NCBI GenBank assembly: GCA_038030265.1
Contig: CM075939.1
Coordinates: forward strand, 52,371,253 to 52,435,252
From: Corythucha ciliata
Taxonomy: Eukaryota; Arthropoda; Insecta; Hemiptera; Tingidae
DNA length: 64,000 bases
Direction: 5' to 3'
A program made the translations under genes and the position numbers. Under the pieces are notes generated by a model. The model was not told the DNA's origin. It saw only the letters and a list, made by a program, of their open reading frames with translations, and made no database searches. Positions 23,352 to 34,147 of the stretch are shown here, piece by piece (the first letter of the stretch is position 1; every line of letters begins with the position of its first letter).

Positions 23352-25620
23352 TTAGAAAATCGTGATGAAGCAGAGGCAGACATTTTTTGATGCAGAGCGT
23401 TGAAGTTCAATCATTACCATGGCGAATAAAGCTCTCAATTGTCGAGGCATTTGATAAACTACAGCCTCTTGGATACACCTGACGGCTTCTTCGTCGTTTT
23501 CCAAGAGGCACCGGGCTGAGGCAGCCTCCCTGAAAGTGTTGTAAGTGACTCCTTCGAATGTTCTCAGGTCTTCGAAACTCTTGGCCCCCCGAACGTGTAA
23601 AAGTAGCAATCGAAGGCAGCACTTTTCTGTCTCTCTCATGGACACGGAGTAAAGTCTGGGAAGGACATCGAATTTTGCTCTTCGTGCTGTCCACTCCTTA
23701 CGTGAATGATTCCACGTGAAGTGAAAGGGAATTTCCGTGTACAGGTACTGGTTGGCAATTGGCTCTCTTTGGTTGAGGTCGAACCACGCCGTTAGTTGAG
23801 TTTGCCCAGACGATTGAATGGACCTTTCTGGATCTGACTCACGGAAATAAACAGTCTGTTGACAGGGCAAATGAACGGCAAGCCGGTAGAGCGTGTGGCT
23901 TTTGCCGCTCAGTTCAAATTGATACAGACGCCACGCTGCCTAGGAGGCTGTGGCGTAGCGCATGTCAATGAAATTAGAAATTTCGTCGTAGTCTAATTGA
24001 GCCCGTGCTCTCCCACCTCCTCCCTGGTTGTCGGGCTGAGGGGGGGGGGGCGTCGGTGTCTGGGTCATCGGGTTTGGTCGTGACGGCAATGGTTGCACAG
24101 TCGTGACCTTTGCAAATATATTTGCATATGTGTTTGACGCTTTTGATCGAGGCACATATTTCGAGACACGCATGCGCATTGAAATGTTTTATGAGGTACC
24201 TATTGTACGGAACGACCCAACGATTATCCAACTGTTTTCCTAGAACAGTCGTTGATCGTCCGTTATCCGGTCTTTTGTACCTTGGATAGCCATTGACGGA
24301 GAATTGCGTTGTTTCCGCGAACTCCCTGGGAAACCGTTTCGAACATACACCATCCTTGGTGCAGGGGGCTCTTGGGTTGTCGGTTCCACAGAGGGACCGT
24401 GGAGCATGTTCCTGTAAACTAATCTGTGCAGCTCGGGGTTGCCGTCAGGATCAGGAATTTCGCAAGAGACAATGTCGTCAATGTCTTCCGGAGTCCTAAT
24501 TTTGTTATCCTCGTGTAAAATGAGGAGAATATGGCCGTGAGGTAGACCGCGTTTTTGGAATTCGACAGTGTACATATAAGCGATCACTCTCCCGAACCAA
24601 TTTTTTTTTAGAATCCCATCCAAGACCAAATGCAGTTTCATGTGGAAAACTCTTGCGCAGAGGTCAGGTCTATCAGAAGCCGTTTGCCCTGGGAGGAGGC
24701 TCTCTTGGATCTCTGTCCACTGTGGGTTACACGTCAGAGTTAGAAAAAGATCGGGACGCCCCTTATTCGCGACTATTGCCATGCAATCCTGACAAGTCTG
24801 AACCATGTAACGGGGACCATCGACGAATGTACTGGGCAGTATGATCATTCGCCCAACGTCGATGACTCGGCCCTGTCTTTGAGCCTCACGCTCGGCTCTA
24901 TTAGCAATGTAATCACGAAGGCTTTTGTAAGTTTCAGCTCGAATAGCCTGCTGATGAGACCGGATGTAATCCATGCGTAGCCCCTCGACGCGAACGTATA
25001 AATCAACTAAAAACTGCTGGGTTAGTCGTCTCCCTTGTAGCAGAGGATTGAAATCGCCTCGAACTTGAAGGCGATACGAATAGAATTGGAGCATTGAGAT
25101 TGTTGTTGTGATTGTTGAAAGTTGTGACATTTGACAGCAGTTTAATTCCTGTACCGTCCGCCAAGAATCATTCAGGCCTACATTGTGGGATTGCTGTCTG
25201 CCAATAGGCTGAGCAGCTACTTGTTCAGCTTCTTGAACTACGTTATCGAAGTCTGGCCTGAGTTCTACGCCTACTGGTTGAATTTCAATAACGTCTGTCC
25301 CAATGTCTCTCTCTCTTCAAAATATTATGCGGAGGGGGGTCAACGGTTTGTACATCTAGTGGGACATGTGCGCTAACATCAATTGGCAGCACTGTGGCCA
25401 ATGCTTGATTCACGATTTCTACATGGCCCCCCTCAATTGCCGCCTCATCACCAACCAAGGACAACAATTTCGCTACCTCGACTAATTCGTCAAAAATCAA
25501 TTTCGTGGCTTGAATGTTTTCAAGGCCCGGATTTCGAGAATCCGTAAACCTTTTTAGCGGGTTTTGTTCCTTCAAAAACGAACGTGTTGTCTCTTCAGAG
25601 ACCCATCTTGCTGCTATACA
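23352..25620 (-). mobile_element. Truncated Helitron
   Basis: The stretch encodes pieces of a Helitron RepHel protein on the minus strand. At the C-terminal side the coding similarity stops near 23380, just where the helicase domain would begin, so the helicase half and the 3' terminal hairpin are missing. At the N-terminal side the coding stretch abuts a GA microsatellite at 25622. Neither canonical Helitron end is visible. Confidence 0.88.
23352..25620 (-). pseudogene. Helitron Rep (rolling-circle replicase) pseudogene
   Basis: The reading order on the minus strand starts near 25620, in frame with WVSEETT and KEQNPLKRF, and shifts frame at a GA run near 25315. It then runs through a well-preserved Helitron-like N region with FLTLTCNPQW and the two-histidine HUH motif in KRGLPHGHILLIL. 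A shift near 24330 brings in LGKQLDNRWVVPYNRYLIKH and KHICKYICKGHD. A C-homopolymer near 24045 causes another shift. A single in-frame stop at 23940-23942 then interrupts the typical ATAS-EAAWRLYQFEL stretch, and the last block ends with MPRQLRALFAMVM. The second catalytic region (YICK-type Tyr) is partly kept. With at least three frameshifts and one stop, this is a dead copy. HUH replicases of this family cut and rejoin single strands during Helitron transposition. Confidence 0.9.
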
Positions 25621-25621
25621 C

Positions 25622-25640
25622 GAGAGAGAGAGAGAGAGAG
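25622..25640. repeat. GA microsatellite
   Basis: A run of about nine GA units lies at the N-terminal edge of the Helitron coding sequence. It may mark the breakpoint of the truncation. Confidence 0.9.
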
Positions 25641-25642
25641 TG

Positions 25643-28600
25643 TGATTGAGTGACAGAGTGAGGGAGAGAATAATGGAGCGGTGACAGGATTCAGTGCGTA
25701 CCCCCCCCCCTCCACCGTTAAGACAACTATTTAGATCTACGCCTGGTACAAGAGAAATCAGAAGACGACAGAACTATGTGAAGGTGGCGTGGAAACCACA
25801 GAATCGTCAGACAAAACACGAAGAACGAAAACTTGTTGAAACTCCTAATATCTTCCAGCCTCATTTACCTTATTGAAGTCACTTCTTCAACGTACGAATT
25901 TCGTTGAACTGCTCTTTGGAGTACGTTCACCCATCGGCATCTTGAGACCCCGTCGCATACGCTTGTCCGGTGGCGAGCGGAAACAGTTTTGGGGGGAAAT
26001 TCACGCTTTCTTGGATGAATGCCACGACAAACTGACCGACCGGGGTAGCTCTATATATAATAATGCATAAAGTCCGACTATAGCCATTATGAAGAATGTG
26101 CCCTGAAAAAAAAAAAAAAAAAATTGTTTCGAGCGAACACTGATGGGGCCATTACTCAACATTTTTGCGAATAAGACACATAAATCCGCTCTCACTTATT
26201 AGCGATTGATTAAGGAGGCGACAGACGGATTCCATTCTCTATAACATGTCGCCTGATACCCGAGGTATTGAGAGATCTCCTCCACAGGCACCCATACAAC
26301 CTCCTCATTGGAAAACAATTTATTTTCAGCCCCGCAATTGAACTCCATTCGTCATTTGAATGGAATTTCGCTAATTACGTTTCGTTAAGGGGCTTGCTAT
26401 AATTTAAAACGAAAAATTGTTTATTTTTCAAGTTTTAGAGCCCATATCACTTAAATAATGATCCAAACAAAATGTTAATGTATGATAATTCATACCTTTC
26501 AAATGCGTTAACTAGAATAATTTAGCAAACGTGTCTCTCTCTTTTTTTTTTTAATCCACGTTCAAGTTAACAGGTTTTCCATAATTTTGTCATTTACTAA
26601 AACAAGTTTTTTGTTTTAATATGCTGAAGAACAGTAGTCCCAAGCTTGTGTTTCGCTCATTTCTGATGTGTATTTCCATACTTATAAGTAATTGTTTACT
26701 TTCGTGAAGAGAGGCCCAAGGCGCCTTTATTTGGTTAATCAAAACAAGAGGGGCGAGGCTATTAAAACGAGTGATATAACGAGTGATTTCGAAGAATCAT
26801 TCCCGAAAGTAGATTTCGCTTGTAATACAAATGGGAACGGGTGTAGGGGGTACAAAGGAGAACGGTGTGTGTTGAGGGGGAGAGGGGGGCGGATTATAAT
26901 ATGTAAATTTCGAGTTGAATGAAATTAATGCTTAAATCTAAAATGAAGAAATAATAGGGTTCTACGAGTCGAACACAGTAATTAGTTTGAAATGAGACAG
27001 AGGCTGGCTCCTTGATATTGGTGGGGGGGGGGGGAATAAATTATTCATATTGTTTTTTGACAGCTTCAAGACTGGGTGCGGCGGGTGTAACGATTTTTTT
27101 CTGTACACTTCTTCTTCTTGGAAACTGAAGCTGAGGGCAATGAACTGAATATTCATGACTAATTACGTCGAACAAATTAATTGTATTAAAAATAATGATA
27201 AGCCGGGTTCGTTAAAATTACACAGAAACATAATTTCCTTGAGTAAAGAGTTCAAGAAAAAAAAATCACAAGGTGGGTGAAAACCAGCTCGTTATCACTT
27301 ATGTTTTTTCGGAGTTTCGTGTCAGGCTAAATGGTGGTCAAGAAAAAAAAAAAAAAAAAAAAAAAAAAGCCTCTGGAAGGAGAAGAAAAACAGTCAACGC
27401 AAAAGCTCTTGGGGTAGGTTCGGGGCATGACTTTTAACCCTTGGGAGCGAGAAGTCAACAAGAAAAAAAAAAAAGTGCCAGCGAGAAGGGACGACGGCAC
27501 TCTATAGAAAAGGAGAGAGAGGAAGCCCTTTCCTAAACTCGCTACTCCATCGCCTGTCTACCCACCCAGTCTCACCACCTGCGGGCACCAACAAAGTTTT
27601 TCACCCTCGCGATAGCTTTCGCATCAAATTGCCGCGTTTAATCAAAAATAAAAACTTGAGAAAGAAAGCCGTAATTTTCTTCATTTAATGCCCCTTTTGA
27701 GTTTTATTTACAATCAGCAGACAAAGTGCATTTTAATTAGCTGGGAAGGAGTCATGAAAAAAGGGTGTTTCACCTTGGCAGAATTTACGCAAAACTTTTT
27801 TTTAACACTCATTTGCCAACCGACTTTATACAAATGTGAGCCAAGAAGGTTGGAGCAAGGGGGAGGAGGGGGAACTATAATAATTTATATTGACGGCAAA
27901 TGTTCAACGCTGGAAGGATATGGGCGGACGGTGGGTGGGGTGGGAAAGAAACAAAGTATAGAAGCGAGAACACTTGAGACTGCCCACCGGGAGATAATCT
28001 CTATAAAAGAAAATATACACATTATAATTAACTGTCGAGGGGGCTGAAACTATCTCGTTATACCTCGAAACCTTTATGAGCATCTGTTACTGCTCTTGGA
28101 AAAGGTTTTTACTGCGGTCTCGCATATCAGAAAAGGCCGTCGCTGGGATGATAGAGTCCGTTTCACGGCACGGCGATAAATATAAACGTATTATGAAGAG
28201 GAGGGGTTTAACGTGAAGGGTTTGCCCTGGAATTCTTTCGACTCCCGGACAATTCTTAATTAGACCCAGCTTCGGAGCAAATCCAAATTACAGTTCACTT
28301 CGACCCCTGCACCCTCACACGCTACTCAAGTAATCCAATACTAGCCAATCATGAGAATTTACTCTCTAAATTTTTATTCCATTCCCTAAAGCCCTATACT
28401 ATTTTTTTTTTTTTTTCTTCTTCGCATTTCCATCATTCCAACTTCCCCGAACATCTGTTGCCCGCCCCCCCTCACACCATGCTCATCACCCAACAACTTC
28501 CCCATTGGCAATGCCCAAAAAACCTCCTCGCCTTCGCCAAAAGGTAGATCAACTCTTCCGCCCCCCAACATGACCCTCAGTATGCATAAATAGATTGTAC

Positions 28601-29704
28601 CATGTTGGATGTTTGGTCAAGGTGGAGGGAGGGGGCTCTTTTTTTCTCTTCACTTTTTTTTTTTTTTCATTATTTTCATCTCACTCTATCTCTCTTCTCC
28701 TATCTTCGTCAGTCATGGTCATTTTTTTTTTTTTTCTCTCTCTCTAATTTGCTATGCATTGGATCCGCACCCGATCAAGCCGCCTGTGGCACAGTTCTGT
28801 TTAACTTATGAAGCAATTATAAAAAAAAAGGTTAGGTTCGAGTTTTCGAATTGGCGCTGCTGGTTCCACTTAAATAAATGAATGCTAATGAATGAACACA
28901 ACGATGGATTACTCCCCTTTTGAGACTATTTTTTTAAGCCAATGCTACTTTTTTTTTGTTAATTTATTTTTTTGTTCCGTTTCCAGTGCACAACAACGAT
29001 AAATTTAACAAAAAAGAAGACTTTTCTCCCCTTTTTCCATTAAATAATAAATTTCCACCTGAACTCAATAAAACGTTAACATAAGCTTCGCTTTTTTTTA
29101 CAGTTCACATTACAAAAATTAAATAATTAACTTAACGACTCTTTGGAACCAAAAGGCCTTATAAATTTAAAGCAATCAACTTTTTTTTAGTTCCGTTCCA
29201 CGACTAATTTGTAATCTCCCAATTGTTCTCTTTTCCAAAAAATTACATGCTATACACACACACAAAAAAAAAGTTGAACAGGCCTTCATCCCCGTCCTCT
29301 TTTAACCAATTCCGATTGATTCAGGTCAAATCACTCGAAAAGGCTCTAATAAGCGATTAATCGTCGGGTGATTTACGCAGTTCCCTTCTATCTTTTTTTC
29401 TCCCCCTCCCACAGGAGTTTTAGTTAAACTGAAAGAAATAAAATAAAAGTAAAATAATGAAAAAGAGAGCGTCAAAGCTTCTATTGGGACTATTATGAGA
29501 AGCACGGCAAGGAAGTACGTGAGCACCCCCCCACCCGCCATTCCCGTCACTAAAAGCATTAAGTGGGGGCATTTTTCCGTTTGGTACCTCGCCACTTTAT
29601 AAGGGATCGTCATTGCCAAAAATGGAACTTTTGCTTTGTCGTTGTGTTCGCGGAGTATATTGATCGAGGACCGCGTGAGCGCCGCGATTTCAAAGAAAGT
29701 CCAT
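25643..29704. other. Unassigned non-coding stretch
   Basis: No gene is recognised. The stretch has long A runs (about 26107-26122, and 26 As at 27343-27368), T-rich blocks near 28400 and 28650-28735, and AT-rich sequence with many TAAT words. An open frame of 144 codons at 29326-29760 on the minus strand has no similarity I can name. The stretch may be intronic or intergenic. Confidence 0.45.
27343..27368 (+). repeat. Poly(A) tract of 26 nt
   Basis: This is an uninterrupted A run. I could not define a retroposed element upstream of it. Confidence 0.8.
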
Positions 29705-31223
29705 GATGTCGGAAATTGAGGAAAAGCGCGCCCAGTTTTTGTAGGTCCTAACGCAGACAAAATTTAAGAAAATCGCTCATTTTACGATAAATTTAAGAGA
29801 AATACACCAATTCACGGTTTTGGAGGCTGAAATAGAGCAAATATATACGCTAATACCCAGCAGTTTCTATACAGGTCCTTCGTCCTTAGTCGGGATGATT
29901 TACTGTTCTTGTGGCATTTAAGCGGCTGACATCGTGTAAGAAGCGCCAATATCAGCAACTGAAATTGCGAAAAAGCGACAATTCGCTGGGATAATTAACA
30001 GCTAGAATTGAGAAAAAGTCGCGGAGGCTTCTTACACTCAAACTCCATGCTTTCAATCAACAAGGGGTAAGTAAATAACTTTTACATAGCGTTCAATTGC
30101 GGATTTTTCTCAATTTTATACTCGAATTTGCATCTCAAACCCTCGAATTGTCGTTTTCTCAATTTTAGCTAAGAAAGAGTGCGCTTGTTCTATATTTTAA
30201 CCGTGAATTTAAGCTTTTTATCAATTTTAGCCGTGAACTATCGCTTATTCCCAGTTTTATTATATTTCCCATTTTACGGTAAAAGTGAACTAAATGAATT
30301 TTTATGTTTCAACCAATAAATTAGCACAGTTTTATCATTTTCAGATTCAGAGCTGCCTTAAAAAACCGTGATTTAGCTTTATTTCTCATTTTCATCCACG
30401 AATTAGCGTTTTTCCTTATACCTACAAATGAGAGCCGTTTCTCAATTGCAGCCACGGACTTTCCTCAGAAACATCACATTAACGTTTTTTAAAGACATTT
30501 TAGAATAAAACCGCCATACATACGGGTAATTATGGATAGGAGGCTGGCTATTTTATGGAAAAACCGCGAATTTTTAGAACATTCCCTTGTTTTCAGCCCT
30601 AAATGAGTGCTTTTTTGTAACTTTAGCGCCTTTAGCCACGAATATTGACGTGTCATCTCCATTTAAGCCGCCTGTGAGGACCTACAGGGCTGCAGAAACT
30701 GGAGTTTTGCGTATTTTCTCAATTTAGCCAGGAATGTGCCTCCAGAATATATTAATTTGTACTTTTGCTCAATTTCTGTAAGTGAACTGTAGCTTTCAGA
30801 ATAGCTAATACCGCGTTTTCTCAATTATACTGCAACCTCAAAGTTGCCTCTACATACCATGAATGGAAAATAATTAGTGTATTTTTAAATTTTGGCGTCA
30901 AATTAAAGGGGGGGGGGGTGCAACTTTAGACGAGGAACTTATTGCCTTTGAGCTTTCTCTTGATGGAACAGCCTACACGGATCTCGACTCTGGACTCAAG
31001 ATTAATCGTCCAAAACCGATGAAAAGGCAAAATGTTCCATTTCCGGCGGCTATCCAAACAGGCATTTTTGGCCGTGACCGGGAAAAGTGGTCCTAATATA
31101 AATCAACCACTTAATATCTCAGTGGTTATGGCAAAACTTGCCTATGTTTGAAGTTTAAATAGCTCTGAACTGCGTATCTCTGGGTTTCTTGACACTGAAA
31201 AACCGCTTGGGGGCCTGTTTAAT

Positions 31224-31254
<31 letters not shown>

Positions 31255-31690
31255 TTAGTTAACAACAGTATAATAGTGTTTTCCATTAGCACGAAAATGT
31301 GCCATGGGGCAGCTCATTATGCAGTGCCGGCCTTAGACATTTGGCGCTCCCGGGCAAATTTTTCACCACTGCCCACCATGAAGTTGTCTTTAGGAGCCAC
31401 GAATGATCGTTCCCCCCCCCCCCACGTCATTACTTCTTCTCAATTTCATCTGTGAATTAGCGATTTGTCTCCACTTCAGTCACGAATTAGCCAATTTTCT
31501 CGCAATGAATTTGTGGTTTTCTTGATTTTAGCCGCTAGTGAGCGATTTTTACCAATTTTACCCTTGAATTAGCGCTATTTTCTAATTTCAGCCACGAAGT
31601 TGCCTCCGGAAACCACGATTTTCCATTTTTACTCAATTTAGTTTTGTGAATTACCAAATTTTATCTATTTAACCCCCTAAATAGCCATTT
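29705..31690 (-). repeat. Type-A ~30-bp tandem array with a polarity switch
   Basis: Units of type A first run in the plus sense (29.7-30.05 kb, for example CTGAAATTGCGAAAAAGCG). From about 30.06 kb they run in the minus sense (TTTTCTCAATTTTAGC and GCGAATTAGCG). Inverted copies of TGTAAGAAGC and GCTTCTTACA lie near 29934 and 30028. The array resumes at 33961-34147 and 36581-37330 after two later insertions. An unpaired hAT-like end, CAGTGCCGGCCTTAG, lies near 31321. Confidence 0.78.
31224..31253. repeat. AAC microsatellite
   Basis: Ten AAC units lie within the type-A array. Confidence 0.95.
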
Positions 31691-31920
31691 ATCTTTATTG
31701 TTATTTTTATTCATTTATTTATTCATTTCATTCATTCATTCATTTATTTATTTTTTTGTCATATACGTGTTACGCCCGACAAAGTCATTTTATTTAAATG
31801 AAGATAGAACAAATTACACAAATAATTTCAATGAAAGTACCAGCACGTCTTAGTTAATTGAACAATTTCAAGTACCTACTCAAATCTTACTCTTACTCTT
31901 AAGTCTAAGGGACACTGAAT

Positions 31921-33600
31921 TTATTCATCCAGAAACTCTTTTAAGCTATAAAATTCTTTTTCAATAACAATTCTTTTCAGTCTTTTTTCAAAGTCCTTTA
32001 GCTCAAGAGAAGTTATATCCTGCGGAAGCCTGTTAAACACTTTGACGCTTGTGCACCAAAAGCTCTTCGCTACAAGAGCAATTTTCTGCCTAGGTAGACG
32101 TAGGTCCCCTGGTCGTATACGGATGGGATTGCCCGTCATCAAAAAGGTGCAGATTTTTTTTTTCACAAAAATAGCGCATTGAGAGATGAAACATGCGTAG
32201 AAAGTCGGGACGCCCATACGGCGAAACGTTCCACGGCAGCTGTCCCTGAACCCGAGATTAGCGATTATCCTCACAGCTCTTTTCTGGAGGCGAAATATCT
32301 TTATTGCCTGCGAGACGTTTCCCCACAACAAAATCCCATACTCCATAACCGAGTGGAACAACGCAAAGTAGTAAGTTCGCAGTATTTGAAAGTCCACGTC
32401 ATTTTTCAGCTTTCTTAGCACATAAAGCACTTGAAGGAGTTTCGCCTCGGTCTCCCCAACATGCGCTGTCCAGTCCAGCCTGCTGTCCAGGTAAATACCC
32501 ATGTACTTCGCTGAAAAACCAGGATTTCCTCCCTCGAAAAAAGATATCTTAACTTCTTTCGATGGGTTAGACACTAACTTATTATCTTCAAACCAGGAGT
32601 CCAGCCCTGATGAGATCTCTTTAGCACAGGTGTCCGCTTCAAGCATAGTACTTTTGCTAACCACAAACGCCGTTTCATCCGCGTATTGCAGAATTTCGGT
32701 ACCCGCAAGCATTGTAGACCGTTAACATATATGACGAAAAAAATAGGCTCCAAAATAGATCCTTGCGGGACACCCACACCGTGTAGTCCAGACGATCCGA
32801 AGTCAACCGCCCAATCTGAACCACACCCGATCTACCACGCAGATAGCTTCTGAACAACTCAAGAGACATGCCCCCTTACTCCCAATCTCTCAAGCTTTCC
32901 CAGCAAAACGTCATGATCGACCAAGTCAAAAGTCTTAGTTAGGTCACAAAAAGTCACCACAGAACGGTCTCCACGATCGTAGGCAGCATATATCTCCTCC
33001 GGCAACTTCGCGACGCAGGCGACTGTACAGTAGTAGAGGTCTACGTAGACCTCCCCCGGCTGAACCCAAACTGATTTGATCGAAGGAGTTCTTGTCCCTC
33101 CAGAAACTCCACCAGGCGAGTCTTGATAATTCCCTCGATGACCTTTGAGAAGATAGGTATGATGCTGATGGGTCGAAAACTCTCTGGTTTCAGCAAGTTG
33201 TCTTTTGTTTTAGGCACAGGGACTATCCTACACATCTTAAGCCTATCGGGGTACACTCCCTTAATAAACATCAGGTTAATTATTTTAGCTAACGGAGACG
33301 ATATCACTGGGGCTGCTGCTTTTATAATCTTTGTGTTTAAATCGTATATATCAAGCGATGCGGACGCGCTAAGACACATGATGACCCTCTGCACCTCCAA
33401 CTCATCAGTGGGAGCCATAAAAAAGGAGTTGCGAGCTCGGACCGCGTTTTTCCCAACAATGCCGTTTGTCTTAAGGTTCTCACGCAGGCCTTTAATCGTA
33501 TTTGTCCAATAGTCCCCCAAAGTTTGTGGGTCAAGCCCGCATACTGCTTTTCTTCGATTTCTCCCCGATTCCTCATTGATCACCGCCCACGTCGCTTTCT
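31921..33600 (-). pseudogene. L2/CR1-type reverse transcriptase pseudogene
   Basis: The N-terminal part (33600-33041) contains ATWAVINEESGR, RPISIIPIFSKVIEGIIK and the conserved NQFGFSRGRST. Several frameshifts follow. FCDLTKTFDLVDHDVLL (about 32935) is motif A, GVPQGSILEPIFFVIYVNGL (about 32775-32716) is motif B onward, and the next frame carries QYADETAFVV, where the usual second Asp of motif C is Glu. The C-terminal part (to 31921) is a 263-codon frame with NKLVSNPSKEVKISF and YMGIYLDSRLDWTAHV, typical of LINE thumb and connector sequence. The frame breaks and the altered motif C make this copy inactive. Confidence 0.88.
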
Positions 33601-33617
33601 GGATATTACTGTTTCCC

Positions 33618-33944
33618 CTAATGCTCAGTTACAGCAATGTTCAGAACCGCAGACTGGGCATCGTCCTTCAAGCGGGTCTTCGGACAAACCATCATCCACT
33701 CAAAAACAGCTTGGACTTGTGTTTCGCACCCGCCACAAAACCAACGAGTTTTACCCTTCAATAGGTAGAAAGCCTTACATTCTTCCTCAGACCACCTCAC
33801 ACACACACTGTGGAAAATTCTAGAGCAATTTCCATCACATTTCACGGCCGTATCACCTCTAAAAAACTTGCAAGTACAGAGAGCGCAATTGGAGTTACTT
33901 TCATCGCCCGCCACCTTGAGTAATCTTATATTAGTCATTAGCAT
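33618..33944 (-). pseudogene. LINE ORF1 remnant with PHD finger
   Basis: A frame of 108 codons contains the Cys4-His-Cys3 pattern of a PHD finger: CALCTCKF, then CDGNCSRIFHSVCVRW, then WFCGGC. PHD fingers occur in ORF1 proteins of CR1-group LINEs, where they are thought to bind chromatin or protein partners. Here the frame ends at 33618 and the reverse transcriptase sequence begins within about 20 bases in another frame. The rest of ORF1 and the endonuclease seem to have been deleted. A host PHD gene is a less likely explanation, because there is no further coding sequence and the LINE lies directly downstream on the same strand. Confidence 0.72.
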
Positions 33945-33960
33945 TATATTAGGTATAATT

Positions 33961-34147
33961 TTAATTTCCTAGCGAGCCTCAAATGACAGTTTTCCTCTAC
34001 TTTCACCGCGAATTAATGCTTTTTCTGGGTTTTATCAGCAAAATACCGCATTTTCCGCACATTACCCGTGGATAAGCGTTTTTGTTCACTTTCACCAACG
34101 AAGTTACCTTCATAGAAGCCGCTAATTGTCGTTTTCTCCATTTTAAC
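33961..34147 (-). repeat. Type-A array segment between two insertions
   Basis: Minus-sense type-A units (CACCGCGAATTAATGC) link the LINE to the hAT-like element at 34148. They show that both landed in one pre-existing array. Confidence 0.7.

Larger units (their letters stand above)
31699..33960 (-). mobile_element. Degenerate L2/CR1-type LINE with internal deletion
   Basis: On the minus strand the order is a PHD-finger ORF1 remnant, reverse transcriptase, and a 3' end made of ATTC/ATTT-type tandem units (31709-31757) instead of poly(A). A microsatellite-like 3' tail and a PHD finger in ORF1 both fit the CR1/L2 side of the Jockey superfamily. The endonuclease between ORF1 and RT is absent. 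The element interrupts the type-A array, which resumes on both sides. The 5' boundary near 33960 is approximate. Confidence 0.82.

Noticed and set aside
29326..29760. 144-codon open frame on the minus strand as a possible host gene
   Set aside because: I see no motif or domain. Its later half is low-complexity hydrophobic sequence from an AT-rich stretch, and there is no splice or promoter context.
31321..31345. CAGTGCCGGCCTTAG as a complete hAT-like element
   Set aside because: It looks like a hAT-type end, but I found no partner end or octamer duplication nearby.
33618..33944. Host PHD-finger gene exon
   Set aside because: It is directly upstream of LINE reverse transcriptase on the same strand, and PHD fingers are known in ORF1 of this LINE group.
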